Source of the DNA: Dyadobacter sp. CY345
Lineage (GTDB): Bacteria > Bacteroidota > Bacteroidia > Cytophagales > Spirosomataceae
Assembly (NCBI RefSeq): GCF_021502725.1
Contig: NZ_JAKFFS010000001.1
Coordinates: 434,001-498,000 of the forward strand
Direction of reading: 5' to 3'
DNA length: 64,000 nt
In this document: in pieces, positions 39,036-46,626 of the stretch
Layout: each line of letters opens with the position of its first letter
Numbering within the stretch: position 1 is the first letter of the stretch
Made by a program: the position numbers and the translations under genes
The notes under the pieces: generated by a model
Told to the model about the DNA's origin: nothing
Seen by the model: the letters and a program-made list of their open reading frames with translations, nothing else
Database searches by the model: none

Positions 39036-39214
39036 TGATATTGAATTCGTGATGTAATCTATTGCAAAACTGGTATTAAACGATGTTATTATTGTATTAA
39101 ACAAAATATGATTTTAATTAAATTCTGAAAATTTTCTTTTCTGCCATATAAAATTTGTAATCGAGTGAGGGGTTGATTAATTTTCGTTTGAAATGTCCTA
39201 TTACTCCCTTTCAA

Positions 39215-40363
39215 ATGAATCGTAGAAACTTTTTTCAAAAAGCTGTTCCCGCCAGTTTGGCTCTTGGTGCCGTTTCAACTTCCTGTGCGCCTAAAACACA
39301 ACTCACTTATCCCGACAAACATTTCCACATCAGCCGCGGTTACCATCAGATTCCAAAGTTGCGCCTTTCGATGGACCGCATTGTGAAGGAAACGGTAGGT
39401 TTGCGGCCTTTTCGGCCTTCCGGACCACGTATTGAATCGGAGCAGTTAGGAAGTAAAACTATTGTGCATAATTACGGTCACGGTGGAAGCGGGTGGTCGC
39501 TGTCATGGGGAACTGGAAATATGGCAAGGAAACTGGTATTGGCGACTAACGAGAAAAAAGTTGCGCTGCTTGGTTGCGGAACTGTAGGCATTGCCACGGC
39601 CCGTTTGTTACAGGAAAGCGGCTGCGAAGTTACGATCTACACGAAGGATGTTCCGCCAAATATTACCAGTAATCTCGCCACAGGAACCTGGTCGCCGGCT
39701 TCGCGCGTTTGCGATGTAAAAGTGGCAAAACCGGAGTTTAAAGCCATCTGGGAAGATGCGACACGCTTTTCTTTCAGACGCTTTCAATTCTTTTTAGGCA
39801 TGGACGATATTGCTTGCTGGGCGGAAGAATATGGTGTTTTCAAAAAGGAGCCGGTCTATACTCCGGGAGCCGGCGGAGAGGATTTTGAAATTCATGGTTT
39901 AATCCCTGAACGTGTAAAATTAACTGCAAAAGAACATCCGTTCAATGCTGATCACGTGACGCGGAGGACGAACCTGATGTTTAATATTCCAACATATTTA
40001 CGCCATCAATTAACAGATTTCGTCATGTTTGGAGGTAAAGTTAAAATCCAGGAAATCAAATCGCTGGAAGATATCGACGCACTGCCTGAAAAGGTGGTGG
40101 TTAATTGCATGGGTTTAGGGGCAAAGCCAGTTTTCAACGATCAGGAACTGACCCCGGTATCCGGACAACTTTCCTGCCTGATTCCGCAAAGTGATGTCAA
40201 CTACAAACTATATACACAAGGTGCCAATTTTATTTCCAGAAAAGATGGAATTTACATCGGCAGCAACGGTATTGTTGGCAATTGGGATACAACCCCGAGC
40301 AAAGAACAAACCGAAAAAACCGTCGGCATCATCCAGAAATTAATGGAAGAAATGCGAGGATAA
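39215..40363 (+). CDS. Tat-type lipoprotein FAD oxidase, D-amino-acid-oxidase-like, motifs in permuted order
   Basis: 382 residues from the ATG at 39215 (MNRRNFFQKA); the in-frame TTG at 39173 is rejected. The start has a twin-arginine motif and a lipobox at Cys24 (STSC). In ordinary D-amino-acid oxidases the FAD motif GxGxxG is at the N terminus and GxRPxRP...HNYGHGG is at the C terminus. Here GLRPFRP (62-68) and IVHNYGHGGSGWSLSWG (83-99) come first and run straight into VALLGCGTVGIATARLL (116-132), TSNLATGTWSP (151-161), VVVNCMGLGA (about 293) and GIYIGSNGIVGNW (about 347). So the family order is rotated. Amine-oxidase activity is inferred. Confidence 0.85.
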   Translation: MNRRNFFQKAVPASLALGAVSTSCAPKTQLTYPDKHFHISRGYHQIPKLRLSMDRIVKETVGLRPFRPSGPRIESEQLGSKTIVHNYGHGGSGWSLSWGTGNMARKLVLATNEKKVALLGCGTVGIATARLLQESGCEVTIYTKDVPPNITSNLATGTWSPASRVCDVKVAKPEFKAIWEDATRFSFRRFQFFLGMDDIACWAEEYGVFKKEPVYTPGAGGEDFEIHGLIPERVKLTAKEHPFNADHVTRRTNLMFNIPTYLRHQLTDFVMFGGKVKIQEIKSLEDIDALPEKVVVNCMGLGAKPVFNDQELTPVSGQLSCLIPQSDVNYKLYTQGANFISRKDGIYIGSNGIVGNWDTTPSKEQTEKTVGIIQKLMEEMRG

Positions 40364-40749
40364 CAACAAAACAAACAACACCCTGAAAGGGTTATTATCT
40401 TAGCCCCGGGCATCGCCCGGGGTTTTGGTGTTAACGGGATCGTTAAAATATGCCAAATTCCATTAAAAATGTTGAATGTGATATTTTCATTGTCGCCTAC
40501 CATTTTTTACTCTCTCAGTCATACATGCAATTTCTCTCTTTAATACATACAATACATTAGCCGTAACAGTATTTTATAACTTCATGAGGCAACTTTGTTT
40601 ATAGCTAATTTGGTTGCTGATTTCGCGCAAAACGCAAAGGTAAATGCATGCCGCTGAAATTATTCGCGATCTAATTTTAGTTGTCTTGGTGTTAACTTAT
40701 TTGATGAGTGGGTCACTCTTAGATCTAAAATAAATAGTTATTAAAGCCA
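40364..40749. other. 386-base intergenic region with REP-like palindromes
   Basis: The first 60 bases hold two adjacent palindromes (separate entry). The remaining ~320 bases are AT-rich and show no gene, RNA or repeat that I can support. Confidence 0.6.
40379..40426. repeat. REP-like paired palindromes, probably also the terminator of the FAD oxidase gene
   Basis: An accctgaaagggt hairpin (40379-40391) is followed by ccccggg-catcg-cccgggg (40404-40422) and TTTT. This GC-rich pair resembles dispersed CCCTGAAAGGG / CCCGGGCATCGCCCGGG elements that I recall from other Bacteroidetes genomes. Confidence 0.6.
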
Positions 40750-41097
40750 TTAATTCCAGTATTTTGGTATAAATACAATCATTAAGCCTAGTAATGAATA
40801 GATTAAAAACTCCATATAACCGAATCCGCTAAATATTCCGTTAAACCCGGAATAACTATTTGTATTATAGAATCCATTTACATCTGGCTCGCCAAAGATT
40901 TCAGATCTATCTTGAAACTCGTTACTAAATGGCCAAAAGCCAAATTCAGATGCACTAGTATTCGCAAATATATTTACGTAGTACCCCTGTTTATTGTCTA
41001 TTAATTCTCCCTCGATAGGGCCTATATTGCACAATAGGGCGAAAAAACATACGCTAAACCAAATAATTAAAAATCGTCTACTTTTTTTAGAAATCAT
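40750..41097 (-). CDS. Hypothetical small membrane protein
   Basis: 115 residues from the ATG at 41097 (MISKKSRRFLIIWFSVCFFALL). An upstream ATG at 41292 would add 65 low-complexity residues. Hydrophobic helix at about 8-25, a polar periplasmic middle rich in Asn, Ser, Phe and Gly, and a C-terminal helix at about 93-110 (FLIYSLLGLMIVFIPKYW). No family recognised. The base composition is more AT-rich than the neighbours, which may mean an orphan or acquired gene. Confidence 0.55.
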   Translation of the reverse strand: MISKKSRRFLIIWFSVCFFALLCNIGPIEGELIDNKQGYYVNIFANTSASEFGFWPFSNEFQDRSEIFGEPDVNGFYNTNSYSGFNGIFSGFGYMEFLIYSLLGLMIVFIPKYWN

Positions 41098-41391
41098 CTT
41101 GTTGTTATGTTGAAAATTGAGATATATACTAGATAATACTGCAAAATTTATAGACTTCGAATGGAAATTCTGGATAGCTTGTTTTATAGAAGTTAAGATA
41201 ATCCATGCTAACACATAAAAGTTAAAAAAGGTATAGTTCATTCTAACAAAAAAGAAATAGCTCCAAAGATATTTCTTTTCAAAAATATTCAACCTTTCAT
41301 TCCGACTTGGCTAACTTTAAAATCCAAGTGACAGAAGCTTATAAGATTCTCAATATTTTAATGCTAAATCTTTCTTTAATATTTATTTTCA

Positions 41392-42408
41392 ATGACAATA
41401 GATCTTCGAAGCGATACTGTTACCAGGCCGACGAAAGAAATGCAGGAAGTAATGTGGGCCGCGCCGCTAGGTGATGACGTGATGGGCGACGATCCGACGG
41501 TAAATGCTTTGCAGGAAAAGGTTGCGAGTTTGTTTGGTATGGAAGCAGCTTTGTTTTGTCCATCGGGAACGATGACGAACCAGCTTGCAATTCGCGTGCA
41601 TACCCAGCCGGGAAGTGACGTGATCTGCGATAAAAATTCGCATATTTATCTTTACGAAGGTGGAGGGATTATGTTGAATTCCTTCTCTTCCGTGAAATTG
41701 TTAGATGGCGACAGAGGAAGAATTAACGCCTCGCAAGTTGCCGACGCGATAAGTCCCGAAGGCGATATTCACGCTACTGTCAGTCGTATGGTGTCGCTGG
41801 AAAACACGATGAACAAAGGTGGAGGAAGTTACTATGATTTTAACGAAATACTGCAAATACGCAAAGTTTGCGATCAAAATAACCTTGCATTTCACCTTGA
41901 TGGTGCCCGTCTTTTCAACGCATTGGTAGAAACCGGAGAATCAACAACCCAGTTCGGTGAAGTGTTTGACAGTATAAGTATTTGTTTATCAAAAGGTTTG
42001 GGTTGTCCGATAGGTTCTTTGTTGTTGGGGACAAAAGAATTAATCACAAAAGCAAAACGTTTCCGCAAAGTAATGGGTGGTGGCTGGCGACAAGCAGGAT
42101 TTCTGGCAGCCGCAGGTATTTACGCTTTGGACAATCATGTCGAACGGCTAAAAGAAGATCACCAGCGGGCTCGCATAATCGCGGATATTTTCCTTCAAAA
42201 ATCAGAAGTGGAAGAAATTTATCCGGTTGATACAAACATCGTCATTATACGTATTTCATCAGAAATTTCTGCTCCGGAATATGTACGCAATCTGGCTGAG
42301 AAAGGAATTTTAGCAGTTACATTTGGGAAAAATCTGGTGCGTTTTGTTACACACCACGATTTTAATGACGATCATTTACAAGAGTTAAGAAATAGATTGT
42401 TAAGATAA
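41392..42408 (+). CDS. ltaE: Low-specificity L-threonine aldolase
   Basis: 338 residues. PLP enzyme that splits threonine/allo-threonine into glycine and acetaldehyde. N-terminal [12 protein letters not shown] and [11 protein letters not shown] are family signatures; [10 protein letters not shown] holds the PLP-binding Asp and Arg; Lys201 in [14 protein letters not shown] is the Schiff-base lysine. Full length. Monocistronic, with a perfect terminator. Confidence 0.96.
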   Translation: MTIDLRSDTVTRPTKEMQEVMWAAPLGDDVMGDDPTVNALQEKVASLFGMEAALFCPSGTMTNQLAIRVHTQPGSDVICDKNSHIYLYEGGGIMLNSFSSVKLLDGDRGRINASQVADAISPEGDIHATVSRMVSLENTMNKGGGSYYDFNEILQIRKVCDQNNLAFHLDGARLFNALVETGESTTQFGEVFDSISICLSKGLGCPIGSLLLGTKELITKAKRFRKVMGGGWRQAGFLAAAGIYALDNHVERLKEDHQRARIIADIFLQKSEVEEIYPVDTNIVIIRISSEISAPEYVRNLAEKGILAVTFGKNLVRFVTHHDFNDDHLQELRNRLLR

Positions 42409-42410
42409 TC

Positions 42411-42457
42411 TGCAAAAAAGTAGTCGCTCAGGAACTGTGTGCGACTACTTTTTTGCA
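42411..42457 (+). terminator. Terminator after threonine aldolase
   Basis: A perfect 17-bp stem (42411-42427 with 42441-42457) with A-run and T-run flanks. Confidence 0.92.
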
Positions 42458-42606
42458 GCAGATTTTCCGCAATAAATACCACGGCAATATACTTTTATCC
42501 TTCCCTGTCTAAAATTTAATTTTCATTTCTGATCAAAGTTTTCTCCAAAGAAGTGGCATTTAGCATGTTCCTGCGTCTATAATGCATCACATTAAAATGA
42601 CATGTT

Positions 42607-43197
42607 ATGAAAAATTACATTCTAAATTTAGCAGCCACATTATTCATGATTGGAATGGCTCAACTTTCTTTTGCTCAGGATATGTCGGCGGAAAGTTTAC
42701 TTGATAAGGCAGTATTGGCATCTGAAAAGGGCGATACAACTGCCACAGTCGAGGCATTAACCCAAGGAGCGGCAGCAGTGGAAAATGAAGCAAAAAGCTC
42801 TACCGGAAGTTTGAAAGACAAATTATTGACCAAAGCAGGCGATTTGAAATCATTGATTCCGCTAGCGTCTGGTGGCAAACTTCAATCAGGTGTATTAGGA
42901 AAGGCCGTTAGCGCAGTGAAAATGTTGATTGGCGCAAACAGGATTAGTAGTTTACTTGGAAAAGGTGAATCCGGATTATTGGGAAATGCATCAAGCCTGA
43001 CAAGCAATCTTGGTCTTATAAAAGCCGGCTCATCAATCCTTGGGTCAGATTCGCAAAGTAAGCTTGGCGGACTGATTGGCGAAGCGACAAAATCAGTCGG
43101 GGCATTGAATAAAAAAGGTGTTGCGGGAAAATTGGCCGCAACTACATCAAATAAATCGCTGAGTAGCATCGTCAGCCTCGTAGGTTCTGCGTTTTAG
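42607..43197 (+). CDS. Hypothetical exported Ser/Gly/Leu-rich protein
   Basis: 196 residues. Clear Sec signal peptide (MKNYILNLAATLFMIGMAQL, cleavage after SFAQ about residue 24). The mature part is low in aromatics and rich in Ser, Gly, Leu, Ala and Lys, with repeated SLLGK/SxLG-type segments (SSLLGKGESGLLGNASSL, GSSILGSDSQSKLGGLIG), suggesting amphipathic helices. No family recognised. Monocistronic. Confidence 0.75.
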   Translation: MKNYILNLAATLFMIGMAQLSFAQDMSAESLLDKAVLASEKGDTTATVEALTQGAAAVENEAKSSTGSLKDKLLTKAGDLKSLIPLASGGKLQSGVLGKAVSAVKMLIGANRISSLLGKGESGLLGNASSLTSNLGLIKAGSSILGSDSQSKLGGLIGEATKSVGALNKKGVAGKLAATTSNKSLSSIVSLVGSAF

Positions 43198-43222
43198 ATA
43201 AAATTGATTTTTTTGTATAAAC

Positions 43223-43251
43223 CAAGAGCTGCTTCTCAGGAGCGGCTCTTG
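43223..43251. terminator. Hairpin between convergent genes (probable terminator)
   Basis: An 11-bp stem (43223-43233 with 43241-43251, one wobble) between the exported protein gene and the DUF421 gene. The T-run is weak on both sides. Confidence 0.5.
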
Positions 43252-43264
43252 ATTTATATGACAT

Positions 43265-43957
43265 TTATGCTATTCTTATCGTTTTGATGGACGGGACCCA
43301 CTCTTCTCTTCCGCATGTATAACAAACCGCAATCCCGGGTTTTTGTTCTGTCGTATTTCCGCAGAAAGAACATGAATGCAAACCTTTTTCTTTTATCGTT
43401 TTATCCTTTTTATTGAACGGCTCCGGCAAAATCGGCAGTCCTGGCTTTACCTCATCATCTTCATAATAAAAAATACTTACCTCGCCCGACGATTCCAAAT
43501 AAGCCTTCCGGACTTGACCAAGATGCTCCACGCTTTTTAATCTGAGCTCAGAAAAAAATTCGTCCTGAGCAAGACTCTCTTTCTTAAATTGTGTGACTGA
43601 AAACATACCTTCGTCGATCAGACAAACTGTTTCTCCTTCAATAAACTTTTCGAATTTCTTGTATTTTCCTGTTAGCCAGGTGACCAGCCGATATAGTAAA
43701 ATGACAGTTAGAAAGACAGTGATTGCAGGAAAAAGGCCTACATCTTCATAAAACATTGGATCCCCTGCCGCTGAACCTAAGGAAATAACGATTACCGTTT
43801 CAAAAATAGATAGTTGTTTGACTCCTCGTTTTCCGGCCACCCTGAGAACCAGGAGCAATAGGATGAACATTACAGCCGATCGAAATACTACTTCAAAAAG
43901 AAATATACCCGGTAGTTCATTTAGAAGCATGCGCTCCCACTCAAATATTTCTTTCAT
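43265..43957 (-). CDS. DUF421 (YetF-type) membrane protein with C-terminal zinc ribbon
   Basis: 230 residues. Membrane part: helices at about 20-40 (VVFRSAVMFILLLLVLRVAG), 50-65 and 75-92, with GKRGVKQLSIFETVIVISLG, the DUF421 signature. The YetF cytoplasmic domain follows (about 100-185). The tail adds a CxxC...CxxC zinc-ribbon-like module (CSFCGN, then CYTCGREEW, about 198-220), which is not part of the usual DUF421 protein. Function unknown. It lies 33 bases after the lipoprotein gene at 43991, probably one operon. Confidence 0.88.
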   Translation of the reverse strand: MKEIFEWERMLLNELPGIFLFEVVFRSAVMFILLLLVLRVAGKRGVKQLSIFETVIVISLGSAAGDPMFYEDVGLFPAITVFLTVILLYRLVTWLTGKYKKFEKFIEGETVCLIDEGMFSVTQFKKESLAQDEFFSELRLKSVEHLGQVRKAYLESSGEVSIFYYEDDEVKPGLPILPEPFNKKDKTIKEKGLHSCSFCGNTTEQKPGIAVCYTCGREEWVPSIKTIRIA

Positions 43958-43990
43958 TTATCTTTGTTTGCCAGTTCTATTTCTGAATAA

Positions 43991-44749
43991 TTATTGTCTC
44001 AAATCAAAGGCAACGCCCTTGACTGCTCTTTCTCCTTTAATATCTCTTATCGGCGCCTCAATGTGATATATTTCAAGCGATTTCTTAATTTTATCAATCT
44101 TGAAAGCATACATCACTTTTTCAGTTTTTTCGTTACTAAATGTGATACTGTTTGAAATTGGATAAATCTCGCTCACACAGTCGCCGCTGTAACAAAGTGT
44201 GTAATTGGTAAACTTTTCCAGCCCGCTTATAGTGCCATCTGCGTTTAAAGTAACATTTTGTGGAGTCTGCTTGTCATCTTTAAAAATTTTGTATTCGCCT
44301 GCGATAATCCGCTCATTCAGAGCCGTCACGAAATTGCTTTTAGATTTTTTAAATGTCGAATTTTTAGTTGTTCCGTTCCATGCACTGTCTATCAACGTGA
44401 TACCTTCATCCTCATTTAAAACGAAAATCATGTCCTCGTCTTTCAGTGCATTAATTATTTTATATTTATTACCTGTTTTTTGGTAGGCAAGTTTGGTTTG
44501 CTCAAATCCGTAAAGAACATCCACACTATCAGTCCCATTAAAATCTAATTGGTAACAATAAACCGGAATCAAACCTGGAATTGAATCTGATACTTTGCTG
44601 AGGAATGTTCCATTGACGAACTTACCGGTAAGCTTCTGGTTTTCATCCTCTGAATTTCGGTTACATCCCGCCATAAAAAGTGCTGCGAAAGCCGTCAGAG
44701 CAGTAAGGAATTTCAAAATATGGGAAGTATTGACCTGTATTTTTTTCAT
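43991..44749 (-). CDS. Lipoprotein of unknown function
   Basis: 252 residues, lipobox Cys29 (FMAGCNRN). The mature part is predicted mostly beta-strand (LDFNGTDSVDVLYGFEQTKL, FVLNEDEGITLIDSAWNG), with a Cys pair in YTLCYSGDCVSE that could form a disulfide. Reminiscent of META/lipocalin-like Bacteroidetes lipoproteins, but no family is assigned. Upstream partner of the DUF421 gene. Confidence 0.75.
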   Translation of the reverse strand: MKKIQVNTSHILKFLTALTAFAALFMAGCNRNSEDENQKLTGKFVNGTFLSKVSDSIPGLIPVYCYQLDFNGTDSVDVLYGFEQTKLAYQKTGNKYKIINALKDEDMIFVLNEDEGITLIDSAWNGTTKNSTFKKSKSNFVTALNERIIAGEYKIFKDDKQTPQNVTLNADGTISGLEKFTNYTLCYSGDCVSEIYPISNSITFSNEKTEKVMYAFKIDKIKKSLEIYHIEAPIRDIKGERAVKGVAFDLRQ

Positions 44750-44866
44750 CGTATTGGTTTGAATGGAAGGATTTTAGTGATTGGTAGTCAAGTGTTGAAA
44801 CGGTCAAATTCTATTTTAAACGTTATAACAATCCACCAAAGTCGTTTCTTAATCAGTCAGATGGAT

Positions 44867-44906
44867 AAAAAAAAAGGACGTTACCTAAAATATAAAGGTA
44901 ACATCC
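44867..44906 (-). terminator. Terminator of the TetR gene
   Basis: An 11-bp stem (44876-44886 with 44896-44906, one wobble), followed on the minus strand by nine T residues (44867-44875). Confidence 0.8.
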
Positions 44907-45008
44907 ATGTCATATGATGAAGTGTAATTTTATCTTAAAACTATACTTAAAAATCTGTGCCTCCCTGAAAATATTGCGAGTGTAATTCAATTACCAACCT
45001 TCTGCTGT

Positions 45009-45575
45009 CTATTTGATATATTTCAACTTGAATAAATCCGAAACGACTTGTTTTGCTTTTTCAACCGGCCATTGGTCTTTAAAAAGCTGGCTCTCAGTCA
45101 TAGCACTTTCAAACAACAGATAAATAATATCGGTATGATCAGCTTTTTCTTCCATTAAAATTTCCTGGAAAAATTCCCGTAGTTGTATTTTATGTTGCTG
45201 AATCGACGCCAACAATTTGTTATCGTCAGGTTGGATCTCAGAAAGCATATTAAGAAAACTACATCCTCTGAAATTTTCCTTTTCATTCATAAAAACGAGG
45301 AAATCGAAAGCTGCAAGAATTTTCTTTTTTGGCTTTTTTGATTCATCTGTAAAAAGTTTCAGCTGTGAAAACCAGACGTCCTGGCGTGCATTCAGATATT
45401 CAATGCCCAGTTCTTCCTTGGATTTATAGTGAAAATATAAACTTGCCTTCGCAACTCCTGCATCGCTTATGATCTGGTTGATGCCCGTTGCACGGTAACC
45501 TTGCTTATGAAACAAATGAAGTGCAGTTTCTAATATTCGTTCTTTTGGAAGTATCGGATTGTGTTTCATAGTCAT
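45009..45575 (-). CDS. TetR/AcrR-family transcriptional regulator
   Basis: 188 residues. N-terminal HTH: RILETALHLFHKQGYRATGINQIISDAGVAKASLYFHYKSKEEL (residues 13-56) is a textbook TetR helix-turn-helix. The C-terminal ligand domain (about 60-185) is variable. A repressor of an unknown target. A palindrome 20 bases upstream suggests autoregulation. It lies downstream of the DUF4249/TonB receptor pair on the same strand. The ligand cannot be predicted. Confidence 0.93.
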   Translation of the reverse strand: MTMKHNPILPKERILETALHLFHKQGYRATGINQIISDAGVAKASLYFHYKSKEELGIEYLNARQDVWFSQLKLFTDESKKPKKKILAAFDFLVFMNEKENFRGCSFLNMLSEIQPDDNKLLASIQQHKIQLREFFQEILMEEKADHTDIIYLLFESAMTESQLFKDQWPVEKAKQVVSDLFKLKYIK

Positions 45576-45594
45576 GGGAATTGAATAAACAAAC

Positions 45595-45604
45595 AGACTT
45601 GTCT
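45595..45604. promoter_or_regulatory. Candidate TetR operator (AGACTTGTCT)
   Basis: A perfect 10-base palindrome of the AGACnnGTCT type used by many TetR regulators, 19 bases upstream of the tetR start codon. Confidence 0.5.
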
Positions 45605-45676
45605 ATCTACTTCATAAATTAAGTAATAATATTTGATAATTTATTCTCATAGCTTTTTTTGTTTAATAACGAACAT

Positions 45677-46624
45677 TTAAGGTCGATAAATAACCTGTCG
45701 GTTATTGTAAGCTGCAAAACATCCCAAACCTCCCTCTATATTATTGTAAACCAAAACGGGCTCAGCAAAAGGATTGTCGTCTTCGTTCTGTTCCAGCGTT
45801 TTATGATAATCGTAATATGATTTTTCAGTATTATTCACCTCAATGATCAAAGCAATTAATTTAGGTTTTTGCTTGGCATAATAGCGGGTTCCGTCGCTTG
45901 CAATATACATCAGCGTAGAAGGTAAAAATCCGCGGCCTAGCGGAGAGGTGAAGGAAGTTCCATCAAGATTGATGTCGTTTTGGAAATCGCTCCTTCCATT
46001 ATCATCGTCCCAACGAAAACTGAAACGTGTTCTTACACGTTTTTCCTCAAAATTCTCCGGTGAGTTTCCTTCAAGGACAGAAAATTCCACATCCATGTTC
46101 GCCCTGACCCGGTAATAATTTGTTTCCCCCGAAATATCCTGCCAGGTCATCCGGACAGTTAATGCAGTGTCAAGACCATTACTCCTGTTAATATAAGCTG
46201 TGTCGATAACATAAGATTTGATTGTTGCCTGGTTGGCCGGCACCGTACAACTTGCAGTGACAGAGCGCTGTGCATCTGAAACAGACAACTTGTATGTTTC
46301 GGATGCAACAATCGCAAATTTTGCCTTGTCAATGCTGTAAAGCTGACTGGTAGAATCGTAAGGGATAACAACTTCTTTTCCGCCACCCGAAATTTTAACA
46401 ATTGCATTTTTGACAACTGAGTTTCCAGAGCTAGACTCGCCAAAGAGAGGTATTGATTCTGTAACGACCACATTGATCCGTGCAGCCTGGGGTGAAATAA
46501 AGGACTGAACAACAAGTTTCGAAGTTGAGCCGGGTAAATCATCAGGCGAAATTTCCGTAACGAGCGTATCGCAGGATGAAAGACCGCTAAGTATCAGAAG
46601 AAAAAAGAGAATGTTGTTTTTCAT
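45677..46624 (-). CDS. DUF4249 lipoprotein, partner of the TonB receptor
   Basis: 315 residues, lipobox Cys18 (SGLSSCDT). DUF4249 family: N-terminal Ig-like segment (LVVQSFISPQAARINVVVTES), central beta domain, C-terminal NIEGGLGCFAAYNNRQV motif typical of the family. It begins 2 bases after the receptor stop. Known Bacteroidetes gene order; the pair is thought to act like SusD/SusC for non-glycan ligands. Confidence 0.9.
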   Translation of the reverse strand: MKNNILFFLLILSGLSSCDTLVTEISPDDLPGSTSKLVVQSFISPQAARINVVVTESIPLFGESSSGNSVVKNAIVKISGGGKEVVIPYDSTSQLYSIDKAKFAIVASETYKLSVSDAQRSVTASCTVPANQATIKSYVIDTAYINRSNGLDTALTVRMTWQDISGETNYYRVRANMDVEFSVLEGNSPENFEEKRVRTRFSFRWDDDNGRSDFQNDINLDGTSFTSPLGRGFLPSTLMYIASDGTRYYAKQKPKLIALIIEVNNTEKSYYDYHKTLEQNEDDNPFAEPVLVYNNIEGGLGCFAAYNNRQVIYRP

Positions 46625-46626
46625 GA

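Noticed and set aside
41098..41292. Longer N terminus for the hypothetical protein at 40750
   Set aside because: The extra 65 residues are low-complexity and would put the basic KKSRR signal-like start in the middle of the protein.
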